From NCBI RefSeq assembly GCF_017591435.1, contig NC_059256.1, forward strand, positions 1,260,494-1,324,493: 64,000 nt of DNA, written 5' to 3'. The notes under the pieces are model-generated. The model did not search any database. It saw nothing but the letters and a program-made list of their open reading frames with translations, and was not told the origin of the DNA. Of this stretch, positions 10,520 to 20,295 are shown in pieces. A program made the position numbers and the translations under genes. The number at the start of each line of letters is the position of its first letter. Positions within the stretch are counted from its first letter, which is position 1. Origin of the DNA: Portunus trituberculatus (Eukaryota > Arthropoda > Malacostraca > Decapoda > Portunidae).

Positions 10520-13229
10520 AAATCCTGCAGTGGAATTGCTGCGGCCTGCGGAACAAACTTCACATGCTGATGGCAGATGCTCATCAACACCAGATCTTAC
10601 TACATCAACACCGTGATCTTACTACAAGAAACATGACTACCAAACACCACACAAATCCGCTTCAGCAGCTATAAAGATTATCATCTCCCGGCCAAAGAAG
10701 GAAGAACTGCAGGCTGCACGATTCTTGTAAAGGACTGCATACCCAGCAACAGGATCAATCACCCGATCTACTGTGGGGAGAGGACAGAAGTCCTGGGAGT
10801 TACCGTCCAAATCTACAACGTATATCACCACACACACTTCACACTAGAGGTCGAGGAGCTCTTTGAGCTCTGTCGCACTGTGAGCGTCTTCATTGGCGGG
10901 GACTTCAATGCCCATCATGCCATCCTTGGCTCCAACAGACAAAACAGAAATGGACAACTCCTCACAGACGTCATGCATTCCACCCCTGAGGCCAGTTTAC
11001 TCAACACCGGCGAGCCTACACATATTGCGGGAGGAATCCTCAATCTGTCCTTTGTCTCACCACATCTTTGCCAAGGCACAAAATGGGAACTCCATGAACA
11101 TCTAGCGAGTGACCATTTTGCAACCACTAACACCATCAACAGCCCCAAACTCCCTGCACCAAGACACATCCCGAGGTGAAACACAAAGAAAGCTGACTGG
11201 GCCACCTTCAAAATCGCGCTCCACCATCAACTTCAAGCGACTCCACCCGAGGTCGAGCTTGAGGATATGGAGCACCGGATTGTTAACGCCTTCCAGGCAG
11301 CAGCAAGTGCCTCCATACCCCTGACGAAAAGACCGAAACAACAACACCAAGATCGATGGTATTACAGTCAAAGGGTGCAGGAGTACGACCACCAGGTCAA
11401 TCAAGCTAGGAAATTAAACCGTCGCCACAACACCCAGACAACCAGAGATCTCCTCAGAGCTGCCATCAGGACAGCAAGAGAGGGGAAAAAAGAAATCAAG
11501 ACCGAAAAATGGCTCCAATGGTGCACCAACAAGAATTCCCATACCAAGCTAAGCGACTTAAGGAGACAAGTGCGCACAGGAGCAGGGCAGAGAGTAGCAT
11601 TTCCTCGAACACACCCAGACCCCGAGGGCGAGGCCCAGCGACTCATCACCACCACCTACGCAGACAGAGCTAGTTCACAACAGCTGTCCCCTGAAACACT
11701 CGCCATCCTTAACGAGCAACAAGCTGAACAAGAAGCTCTCATCCTCCAAGCGTGTGAGGAAAATAGACCAACAGACACCAATTTCACACTAAAAGAACTC
11801 GAGAGAACGCTGCGTCCCAGACCTGACACTGCAACCGGAGCGGATAAAATATTCTACTCGATGATAGGGCAGACTGGACCAGCCGCACATGACGAGATTC
11901 TACGAAACATGAACACTTCATACACCGCAGGACGGCTTCCATCCAAATGGAAAGAGGCCACGATCTCACCAATCCCAAAGCCAAAAGATCCAGGCAAGAC
12001 CAGGCCAATATTGCTGCTTAGCTGTCTTGGAAAAACGGCAGAGATGATACTAAATAGGCTACAGTGGGCCTCCGGCCCACTACAAGCCATCTACGCCTAT
12101 ACTCATGGCCTATAGGCACCAGGGATTATCTCCTTGATATGCTCACGACCATAACGGGGAAGAAAGCGGTGGTCATCTTTCTGGACATGGAAAAAGCTTT
12201 TGAGCTGGCAAACCTGAGAGCCATACTGACGGCGCTGGCACGCAAAGGGGTAGGAGGCAAGCTACTACGATGGACACAGGACTTCCTCACTGGAAGGAGG
12301 GCGAGAATACGCTTCCAGGGTCACCAGACGCAGTACATACCCCTCCAAAACGGCACGCCACAAGGAAGCATTCTAAGCCCTCACCTCTTCAACACACTCA
12401 TGGAGGAATTGACTTCACTAGCCCTGCCGGTTGGCACAAAAGCTTTCTGCTATGCCGACGACGTGGCCATTGTTTCCATCGGGCCGCACCCCCTACAGAA
12501 GGCTCAACACGCCTTGAATCCCACAACTAACACACCGAATTCATGCCATGAACATTTGTCTCCTCGGGAAGAAAGCTGCAAACCCACGCCACTCAAACAT
12601 CATTAGGAGGGTAAAGCGTAAAGCAGAGTCTTGCCCATGATGAAACACTTTTCAGAAAGAAGACGTGGACATGCAGAGCAGCACAGAGCATCAAGTTTCT
12701 CCAGGTTGTGGATTCTTTCACTAAAATTACTTTCGACAACCCGCACCCTACATACTCACACAAACCACCAATGGCCAGAATCCGCTTCTCTGTCATGCCA
12801 TTGAGTGACAAAAAGTCAAATCTTGCAGGAACAGACCTTGCCCGCCAAGCAAAACGTGCACTAGCAGCTGGAAACTCAGAAGGTGCTGATGTCTATTACA
12901 CTGATGGATCAGTGGATCCCAGCACTCACAGGGCGGCAGCAGCTTTCACACACGAAGAAGAGACAGAGCACTTCTGTCTCCCAGACAAATCCTCAACATT
13001 ACAGACAGAGTTAGTCGCCATTCACAAGGCACTCGAACACGCAAAACCACAAAACAGACATGTCACTATACACACAGACTCACTTGGAGCCATCCAGTGC
13101 CTCAAACAAGAACAAACTGCAGATAACATACACCTTGTCACCTCAATACACGCCAATGGCAAAGAAATCCATGCGCAGGGAAGGAGAGTCAACTTGAACT
13201 GGATTTCCAGCCACTCGGTGACTCTCTAA
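10519..13229 (+). pseudogene. I-type LINE ORF2: endonuclease-RT-RNase H
   Basis: The endonuclease begins with ILQWNCCGLRNK at 10519 and includes FIGGDFNAHH and a degenerate SDHFATT. A CATCAACAC...GATCTTACTAC slippage duplication disrupts it at 10580-10625. The RT spans about 11267-12606 in two frames, with FLDMEKAFE (motif A), NGTPQGSILSPHLFN (motif B) and CYADDVAI (motif C). RNase H spans 12708-13229 with YYTDGSVD, TLQTELVAIHKAL and HTDSLGAIQCL. It then stops at ISSHSVTL, where the family has IPSHVGI, so the last part of the domain is missing. Frame changes occur at about 11190, 12080 and 12600. Activity is not possible from this copy. Confidence 0.85.
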
Positions 13230-13483
13230 GTTGCCTACCATTACTTCAAATGGAGCCTTTCACACTACGCCACTGCGGTTGTCCGGTTGAGGAACCGGCT
13301 ATTGCAGTTGCCCGCTCCGTCAACGAGTGACTGTCACAGGCAGTTGCCGTCACCCACCGTTGGGCATTGTTTCAAATGGGAGCTTTCATACATAGCCACC
13401 GTGTGGCACAACTTTCGTTCTAATCTGTCACTTTTGTGACTTTTCTGTGTCCAGCCAGCTTTGCACAGGAAAGAACGTGCGAG

Positions 13484-13679
13484 ATGGAGGGGATGAAAGT
13501 AGTGGAGAAAATTAACACTGAAGATCTAATTCACGAAGTGGAAAAACACCCAGCAGTTTGGGATTCATCCAATGAACAATACAGCAACAAGAATGAAAAG
13601 AGGAACGCGTGGAGTGAAATTGTTATGCACTTCATTCCAGACTTTGAAGGAATATCTCAAGCTGAGAAGAATGAAATAT
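13484..13679 (+). CDS. MADF-domain exon (Harbinger-type DNA-binding protein), partial
   Basis: From the ATG at 13484 the reading frame gives about 65 residues, including DLIHEVEKHPAVWDSS, RNAWSEIV and ISQAEKNEI. This is the pattern of a MADF domain (Myb/SANT-like, Adf-1 type), which binds DNA. In PIF/Harbinger transposons such a protein helps bring the nuclease to the element ends. A strong 5' splice site, GTGAGT at 13680-13685, follows the domain core, and the reading frame then runs into low-complexity (CCA)n. I therefore read it as a first exon. An in-frame upstream ATG at 13436 would add 16 residues unlike the family. Downstream exons are not found here, so the gene is partial or dead. 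Confidence 0.6.
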
Positions 13680-13767
13680 GTGAGTTAAAAATAAACACCT
13701 GTTCATATGTATATTTCTTCAGATGTAGCTACACCACAACACCATATCACCACGTCACACGTATTAT

Positions 13768-13895
13768 CCCCCCACCACCACCACCACCACCATCACTCTC
13801 ATGTCACCACCACCGCAACACATGTAGCCCCACCAACACCACCACCACCACCACCACATTCTCTTCACCTACACCACCTTTACATCACCAACCAC
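13768..13895. repeat. (CCA)n-rich low-complexity tract
   Basis: Imperfect CCA/ACC triplets run downstream of the MADF exon's splice donor. They create spurious poly-His and poly-Pro frames. Confidence 0.9.
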
Positions 13896-14328
13896 ATCAC
13901 CTCATTTCTGTCTAGATATGATTTCGTTGCCAGTGAACTGCACCTTTGCCAACAGAAGCACCTTCTCCATAGATGTCATTCTTTCGACTAATGAGATGAT
14001 GAGAAAGGATGCCACAACTCGGTGATAGTCACTGGTGAACCGGTTCCTGCCCAGTTCTACTTTATAGTGCAATGTTCACCCAAACACCACAACACCACAA
14101 CGTGCCACAGTCCCCACATAAAGCTGGGAATGAAAGGCAGTTTAAAATGTAGTCATACAACTTACTCATTTACTAACCATTACTGACTTGGTACTGAGTC
14201 ACTGAGTACTTCCCGCGTGACTGACCCGTGTTGGCCCAGGCTCAGTACCTCCTTTTATACAATATCTGTCACATCTACCGTAAAAAGGGCACCAATACTG
14301 GCGTCAAGATACCGGTATTGGTGGCAAG

Positions 14329-15284
14329 TTAGGGTTGCCACCTGTCCCTTAAAATACGGAACCGTTCCGTATTGAAGCGTGAAATGCTGCGTTCCGTATT
14401 GAACCAATACGGAACGCCATTTGTTCCGTATTTGCCTGTATGAATAGTCAAGCAAATGAAATAAATTAATAAGTCATCGTGACCAAATATTGAAACAAAT
14501 ACATAACCATTTCACAAAAATATATGAGTTTGTTAGGGGTTTGTCGTGCCGCCCAAAAGATTAATTATGTAAACGGAAAGGAAATATGCTAAAAAAGGTA
14601 CTAATTTTAAAAATTCTATTACCCTCTACTATGTAACAAAAAACTTCTTCAACAATAAATAATAAGTCACAAGTGCGTTACGTGAACGACGTACACGTAA
14701 TATCTCGCTCCGCCTCCACGCCCACGGTCCATCACCAACTAGCCCATTTTTAACTTATCATTGTACTATGTTCAATTATATATTTTCATGCTGTCAGTCT
14801 AGAAATGAGAGGGGCGGAGAACACTGCTGCTGTGCTGTGCCATGCCTATGTCTCATCCCTGTTAGGTACCTGGTACTAAACATGGTTACGTCTGCAGGAT
14901 CTGTACACTTGGAAAATGTATGAGTAATGGCTATATTTATGATCCATTCGTATTCCAGGTCGCTACTGTTTTCTCCAAATGAGTTTTCTTTTCTTTTTTT
15001 TTCTTTAATTAAGGGAAATATATTTTTCAGTGTCTCATTCTTTAGAATTTATACAGACACATGTAGTTTCAAAAATATATTACTGATAACTTGACTGATG
15101 AACGTATTTTGCAATATATCCTCACATTTAGTCAAAATATCCTTGAATTCCTCCTAATACAGGGTACTTATGGAAGAGCTTATCTTCAAGCCTTGTCAAT
15201 ATGATTGACTTTCTACCCGCCATCACTGTTCCAACCTCAGCTAATGCGTTCCGTATTTTTAGGAGGTGGAGGTGGCAACCCTAA
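14329..15284. mobile_element. Non-autonomous hAT-like element, 956 bp
   Basis: Inverted ends begin TTAGGGTTGCCACCT on both sides, with subterminal AAAATACGGAAC shared inward. A perfect 7-bp direct repeat, TGGCAAG, flanks it (14322-14328 and 15285-15291). The interior is AT-rich and has no transposase. The ends resemble hAT-type MITEs, whose usual target duplication is 8 bp; the seventh-base match is exact and the eighth differs. The TA-rich centre (about 14460-15230) has nothing else recognisable. Confidence 0.8.
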
Positions 15285-15291
15285 TGGCAAG

Positions 15292-16498
15292 ATGCCAGTG
15301 GAAATAATGTTTTCTTCCTAGAATTTGTCCTTTGAGGTGCAGCAGTAATTGCAGAAAGTGGCGTTAAGTGTGTGGAGTAGACAGTAGACAGTAGCTAGTA
15401 GCCGGTGTGAGGGTGTGGCGGCGTGTAATGTGTATCGCCATGTTGGGTCTTTTGCCGCGAGCCGATCCTCAGAACATTGTTCCTCCGATGACAGTCACTG
15501 GGACCCCTCGATCACCCTGCTCCTGCTGGTCAGAAGAGCGGAAATCCAGGACAGCCGCACACAATAGGCTTAAAACATGGAGGAGAAATGTTCAAGGATG
15601 AAAGGAAATGTTGGAGAGCTGGGAGGAAGAAAAGAAACAGTAATAATAATAATAATAATAGCTGATTGAAGGTGAAGGTGGCTGGGAAAGAGGAAGAGGA
15701 GTATGAAGTATGATTGATTGATACATGTATTGTTGGATTAATAAATAATTATGAAGTATGGATTGAGATTCCTTCCCATCTCTACCTTGAACTTAAATTT
15801 TTCAAGGTTGAACCCGATATTTGTGGTTCTTTCTTGGCTACTGGGTATAATTTAGCAACACTTAAATGTGCAGAGTGTAATCACACCGTGACATCTTTAT
15901 TCTTGTCTTTATTTGTGGAGAGCGTGACGTACGGTGTGTACGCCGCTAAATAACATACCAAACCATGACAATACAGCAAACTGAGCAAAGTGTCAGTTTG
16001 TTTGAGTGTGGCCTTTAGGTGGTGTGGCGCGCCGGCGCCGCTCGCCGCTCAGACTTGAGCAGAGGCCCAAAGTGTGTGACAGGAGGTACAGTACATCGTA
16101 GCTCGTGGCGCTCCGCCTCACACTTATCAAGTGTTCTCGTGGGCCCTTCCTTGTGCCGGCCTGCTGAGGGAGGGAGAAGGGAGAGAGGTGACCAGAGGAG
16201 GCTTGGGAGGAGAGAGAGAGAGAGAGAGAGGCGAGACAAAGGTAAAGAAGAGAGATATGCGAGTGAGTGTTCACCATTTGAGCCTGTACCTACAGGTAAT
16301 GCAAGGTTGACTCGGCTTGTTTGTTGGGTGTGTTTGCAGTTTCGGCCAACCATGGAGTCTGTGGTGAGAAATGTAGTGAATTGATTGGTGCTTCATGTCA
16401 GTTCCGTGGCAAATTTATATTTTTCAAGTTGTGACTTTTTTCAACTCCAACTTATGTCTACCTGTCATTCCCAGCTATGTTGGGGGACCTGTGGGGAA
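15292..16498. other. No recognised gene; mixed sequence with a GC-rich block
   Basis: I find no domain in this stretch. It contains a (TAA)n run at 15640-15660, a TGATTGATTGATAC motif at 15709-15725 like the LINE X tail, a GC-rich block at 16018-16180 and a (GA)n run at 16208-16232. The GC-rich block gives overlapping 90-120 codon frames on both strands, which I attribute to composition. It could contain a promoter or an untranslated exon, but nothing in the sequence shows this. Confidence 0.4.
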
Positions 16499-16537
16499 TC
16501 GGGGTTTTGGGGTGGAGGAGAATTAAATCGAGTAATG

Positions 16538-16714
16538 TGCGCTGCAAAGAGGTCAGAAATCAACAAAGTTCATCAAAAAATCTCTGAAAATGCTTTGATG
16601 GTGGCGGCGGCTGCGGCGAGCGTTGCTTTGTTTTTATTGAGTGTTGTGTCCAAGTATTCACTACTTTTGTTGGTGTATTCACTACATTTAGCGGAAACCC
16701 CAAAGGCTGACTAA
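16538..16714 (+). other. Short conserved peptide frame in left inverted arm
   Basis: Read on the plus strand this arm encodes KRSEINKVHQKISEN followed by an Ala-rich, hydrophobic stretch. The right arm, read on the minus strand (17616-17975), encodes KRSEINKITQKMSDN and a similar hydrophobic stretch. Nucleotide differences between the arms are partly silent. The hydrophobic segment could be a membrane segment or simply the result of GCGGCG-rich DNA. I do not recognise the family. Confidence 0.3.
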
Positions 16715-17074
16715 CCAAACCCAACATTGTAACCCAGGCGGCAGACCCCCACAAGGCTTACTAAACAAACACTAGCATTAAAACCTTGTAGCGGGGGTGG
16801 GGGCTACTCCCCCCAGGATTCCCTCCAAGAGTTATTCACCACACCAAACATTGTTACCTCCTAGAAGGGATAAATTTTTACAATAACACGAACAGCTCAT
16901 TTCTTGATGAAATTATTGTTTTTTCAGGTGGATTTTGACTTGTATGGAATTAATGTTCCCTTTGTTTCCCTCGATTTTTTTTTTAACCCTTTCCCTCTCC
17001 GGTTCTAACGGAAATACGATTTTGCTGTAAAAAGAACCCATTTTTTTTCTTTTATGTTAGATTTCAACCCAAAC

Positions 17075-17165
17075 CTAAACTAACCTAACCTAACCTCATC
17101 AAACCTAACCTAACCTAACCAAAACCTAACCCAAGCCAACCCATCCTAACCTCACTGCAATGGCT
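17075..17165. repeat. Degenerate CCTAA/CCTAACC repeats (telomere-like motif)
   Basis: Runs of CCTAA units, with AACCAAAACCTAACCCAAGCC, precede the Merlin-like exon. CCTAA is the complement of the arthropod telomere repeat TTAGG. The same run in the same position relative to the same exon occurs at 54.65-54.71 kb, so it is part of the repeated element rather than an isolated telomere scar. Confidence 0.7.
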
Positions 17166-17185
17166 GAGCTATGCACAGGAAGTCA

Positions 17186-17386
17186 TTACCTTATTGGAAT
17201 GTAAGAAGTGGCCGTGCACCTCCAAGTCTTTTCTCTGAGTGTGCAGGGTTTGTGGCACTTGGGGCACTCCACCGCACTAGGAAAAACACCCTGCTCCCTT
17301 AGGAACTGTGAGCTTTTTTTGTCTTTTTCAAAGAAGTGTTGAATATGAAGGAAGTAGTGCACGCTACACCCAACACATGGTGACAT
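17186..17386 (-). pseudogene. Merlin/ISXO2-like transposase N-terminal zinc ribbon exon
   Basis: The minus-strand frame includes FLREQGVFPSAVECPKCHKP, then CTLREKTWRC and TATSYIPIR. A C-x2-C...C pattern after an FLxExGxxP start is typical of the N-terminal zinc ribbon of Merlin (IS1016/ISXO2-like) transposases. The frame ends exactly at AATAAG/GTAATGAC, a good 5' splice site, so this is probably an exon and not a stop-truncated protein. A nearly identical copy lies at 54734-54868. The catalytic DDE part is absent from the window. The start codon chosen, giving 66 codons, is tentative. Confidence 0.55.
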
Positions 17387-17615
17387 CTTCCTAACACTGA
17401 TTCAAATAGTTCAAACTGAACCGCTTCTCTCGCCACACCTTGAAATGCCACACTAGGATTGGCTCAATGAATTCCAGCTTTGTTATTGGCTACTGCTTTC
17501 ATGTTCAGACAAGACAACCAATCACCCTTATAATGTGTCAAGCACGCATGGATTTTTTTGTTTATTTTTTTTCAAAGACAATTTGTAGCGTGTTTAACCA
17601 ATTGGCAAATGGACG

Positions 17616-17975
17616 TCATTTTTTCTTTATTATTTTTGTTCCCCTTGGCCAGCTTTTATCTTTAAAGAGAGAGAGAGAGAGAGAGAGGTTATACTGTTGT
17701 GTATGGTTAGTAACCTTAGATGGGATGTGGAGATGGGGCCGGCAGGAGACGACCCCCTCAAAGGCTAGAAGTCTGTAGTGTTGGGTTTGGATAGTAACCC
17801 TTGGGGAGGATCCGGATGTAATGTCAGGGAGCAGCCTTTGCAATGGACCCAAATCCAAGGGTAGTGAATCGGTGGCAACGCTGCTCAACAATAACAAAGC
17901 AACGCTCGCCGCCACCAAAGTATTGTCAGACATTTTTTGTGTGATTTTGTTGATTTCTGATCTCTTTTGCAACAC
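17616..17975 (-). other. Counterpart peptide frame in right inverted arm
   Basis: The minus-strand frame opens with a peptide matching the left arm and continues for 119 codons, the last part into a GA-rich repeat (17667-17688), which is probably not coding. It lies upstream, in the same orientation, of the Merlin-like zinc-ribbon exon. A 5' exon of that element is possible, but there is no independent support. Confidence 0.25.
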
Positions 17976-18022
17976 ACATTACTCAACTTAATGCTCCCTC
18001 CGATATCAAAGACCAATAAGTA

Positions 18023-19425
18023 CAGTTGGCGACAAAAGACGTGACCACGCGGAAAAACAACAAATGCAACTTGTGTGCTGAAAATAACTGTTAAGTAATT
18101 ACATATAGTGAATTGGAAGTGCATATGTAGCCTCAATAACTAACCTCTTACTTGTTTACTTGTCCTTTGCATTTTCTTACTTCCAAGAGACAATGTGGGA
18201 GAGAGGCTGCAAGGTTCTGCAGAGTTGCCGCTGGTATCGCATTCCACGCCCGATGAATTGCCTCTTTTAATCTCTCCTCTGTAGATGTGTTTTCTTCTCT
18301 CAATTTGTGTTTAAGTATAGCCCAGAGGTTCTCGATAGGTGATATATCAGGGCTATTTGGTGGCCAGTCAGGTATCACCTCAACCTTGTTCTCTCTCAGC
18401 AAGGCAAGGAGCTCCATCCTGCTGGAACACCTCTGCACCAGTGACGGCAAAGCAAGTAGCCAACTTATCCTTTAGAAGGTGTAACTGTACATCCTTAGTG
18501 ACTGATTCACCCTTGTTGGAAAAAAGATGTAGGTCAGACACACCTCCATATGAAAATGCACCCCACACCATAACAGAAGGAAGATGCTTGAGAGTCTTCA
18601 CGGTATATTTGGGGACACGGTTCAGACTCCGGGCGGCTCCACACCCTCAAGCCTTTTGTGTCACTCACACGAAACACAGATTCATCAGTTCGCAAAACTT
18701 TAATCCAGTCATCAACAGTCCATGACGCGTACTTCCGAGCAAATTCAAACCTCTTCCTTCGTCGTGCCTCTGTCACCAACGGTTTGTTTCGTGCCTTTTC
18801 ATTCTTGTATTTCAGTTTTTTTCTGAGGGCTCTCTGAATGGTTCGCACACTCACTCCTTGCAGAACACTGGCATTATTTTCTTTAATTTGTCTTGCTGTA
18901 CTATCTGTTTTTTTCTCTGACTCATGTTTTATAACAGTCAAAGTTTTTTTTCAGAGATCTTTGGACGCCTTCCTCCACCAAAATTGTGGCGTGGAAGCTC
19001 ACACTCATCATTTGCCTTGAATTTTGCAACAAGGCACCGCACTGTACATGCACTCACACGTTTCATGGCTGTTTAGCCACAATTTGTAGCACTGAATCAC
19101 ACTTGTTATCTCATCTTGCTTCGTGTATCTCTTTGATATATAAAATATTTGTGCTTGATGATGTTTGTCAGCTGCACAAGGTCACGTGGATGAGTTGGGT
19201 GGAAAGGTGACACTGCCCTTCATCTCCGACTAAGGAGTGATCAAGACTGACCGTTGATTTAAATGTCCTTCAAAATTTGAGTGACAGCTTGGATGAGTTG
19301 ACAGTCGGTATTTTTTTTTTTTTTTTTACGCCATGGACGTTTTGTAGTGGTTGGAGGAGTTACTTACAATGCAAGGGAAGTTGCACTTGTTGTTTTCCCA
19401 CGGTCACGTCTATTGTCGCCAAGTG
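18023..19425 (-). mobile_element. Tc1/mariner element, full length, inactive
   Basis: Inverted repeats of about 48 bp bound it. The left reads CAGTTGGCGACAAAAGACGT; the right, inverted, is the same apart from a few changes, including interior GGAAAA-CAACAA-TGCAACTT. TA duplications flank it at 18021-18022 and 19426-19427. The length of 1,403 bp is usual for Tc1-like elements. The transposase lies on the minus strand and is broken. A poly-T run (19311-19327) lies in the leader. Confidence 0.9.
18148..19070 (-). pseudogene. Tc1-like DDE transposase, frameshifted
   Basis: Read on the minus strand in order: a helix-turn-helix remnant with VRCLVAKFKANDECELP and the GGGRRPKIS linker (about 18950-19065), a second DNA-binding half with VSVRTIQRALRKKL, the first catalytic Asp in VLRTDESVFRV, SVMVWGAFS and FQQDGAP with the second Asp, and NSPDISPIENLWAILKHKL with the terminal acidic residue. 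Order and spacing match Tc1-type cut-and-paste transposases. At least three frame changes (about 18945, 18590 and 18400) separate the pieces, so no active protein can come from it. Confidence 0.9.
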
Positions 19426-19427
19426 TA

Positions 19428-19554
19428 GGCATTTCATCAAACTGCTGCCAGAGAATCCTAGACCACACTGCATGACATTCCAAGGCTGCCTCTACTACAG
19501 GGATGAAAAGGAGTCAATTTCCTTTCCAACTGTCAGAGAACCATCCAATCTAAC
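19428..19554. other. Unassigned spacer
   Basis: This stretch lies between the Tc1 target duplication and the truncated end of the CR1-like array. I see no feature in it. Confidence 0.5.
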
Positions 19555-20279
19555 TTAACTCATTTCTTCCCCATTAACATGTTTGCAGTTCAGATCCCCA
19601 ACAAGTGGCACTCTTCTGTCCTTCCTTAACATATTGTGCAGGCAATTTAGCACTTCATTTTGCAATTCTTTGTGGACATCAAGCCTCCATGTATTAGTCT
19701 TTGGTGGCACATATGTTACTATGATATTCCTCCTTTCCCTCCCACTGGTCCTAATTGTTAGGCTTAAAACCTCAGCCACTCCATCTCCATACTGTACCAC
19801 CTCCACGAATATATCCTCTCCAGCCATTACCATATCATCGAAGTATTTAATCACCTCTCTTTGCATATCTTTGTTCCTCAGTTCCCCATGATTTGTCTTT
19901 GGTGGCACATTTGTAACTATGATTTTTCTTTTTTTTTTTTTTTTTTCAATTCCTCTGTTGATTGTTACTCCCATTATTTCTGCCTTCCCCTACCACGTTG
20001 CATATCCTCCACACATATATTATCACAAACTATTATTAGCACTCCTCCTCCCCCTTTACCCTTCCTGTCTCTCCTCCAGCTATTATATCCCTCCTCTTTA
20101 AAGTTTACATGGATCTCCACTTTTAGTTTTGTTTCAATGATGCACATTACATCCGGCTTTTTCTCTTTCAAATAATCCCTATCCTCCATCACGCTGGATA
20201 ACAACCCGTCTATATTAGTATGAGTCTTTCTTAATTTCTTGCCTCCTCCACGACCTCCTCCTTCTTCCGTTGATACCAC
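19555..20279 (-). pseudogene. CR1-like ORF2 endonuclease fragment with internal duplication (copy C)
   Basis: The endonuclease start includes TNIDGLLSSV, KKPDVMCIIETKL and the glycine-rich GGVLIIVCDNI. The strand containing VPPKTN occurs twice, as IIVTNVPPKTN and IIVTYVPPKTN, about 60 codons apart, with LVGDLNCK after the second. The family has one such strand, so the DNA around 19690-19760 and 19865-19935 is an internal duplication or a join of two copies. The rest of ORF2 is missing. Several frameshifts separate it from ORF1. Confidence 0.7.
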
Positions 20280-20295
20280 TTCTTTAGTCTCTTAT

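Larger units (their letters stand above)
8427..13229 (+). mobile_element. I-type LINE (gag, endonuclease, RT, RNase H), 3'-truncated
   Basis: About 4.8 kb reads as one non-LTR element on the plus strand: a GC-rich leader (8427-8822) with no other recognisable gene, ORF1 with CCHC knuckles (8823-10519), then ORF2 with apurinic-like endonuclease, reverse transcriptase and RNase H (10519-13229). No poly-A or 3' UTR follows. The homology stops inside the RNase H, where sequence resembling a Harbinger-type element begins. Many small indels break both reading frames, so it is inactive. Confidence 0.85.
13240..14050 (+). mobile_element. PIF/Harbinger-like fragment
   Basis: Two related terminal-like segments, TTCAAATGGAGCCTTTCACA (about 13240) and TTCAAATGGGAGCTTTCATA (about 13372), precede a MADF-domain exon. 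PIF/Harbinger elements commonly have GGNCNTTTCACAC-type ends and carry a MADF/Myb-like second gene beside the nuclease. The nuclease itself is not in the window. The right boundary is not visible; 14050 is an estimate near the end of the low-complexity part. The rest, to 14328, has no recognisable content. Confidence 0.45.
16510..18000. repeat. Inverted-repeat unit enclosing a Merlin-like exon
   Basis: A segment at about 16527-16740 recurs inverted at about 17760-17985. Matching stretches include GAGTAATGTGNGNTGCAAA, TCAGAAATCAACAAA, GCGAGCGTTGCTTTGTT and CCAAACCCAACA. The arms are diverged but clearly related. A Merlin-like zinc-ribbon exon lies between them on the minus strand, so the whole may be one DNA transposon with long subterminal repeats. 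I see no clear terminal repeat or target duplication at the outer edges, so this is not proven. Confidence 0.5.

Noticed and set aside
16019..16384. 121-codon plus-strand frame in GC-rich DNA
   Set aside because: Overlapping frames of similar length occur on both strands, the peptide is Arg-rich from composition, and part of it is (GA)n.
17075..17165. Interstitial telomere or chromosome-fusion scar
   Set aside because: The repeats are degenerate and recur next to the same exon at 54.65 kb, so they belong to a dispersed repeat.
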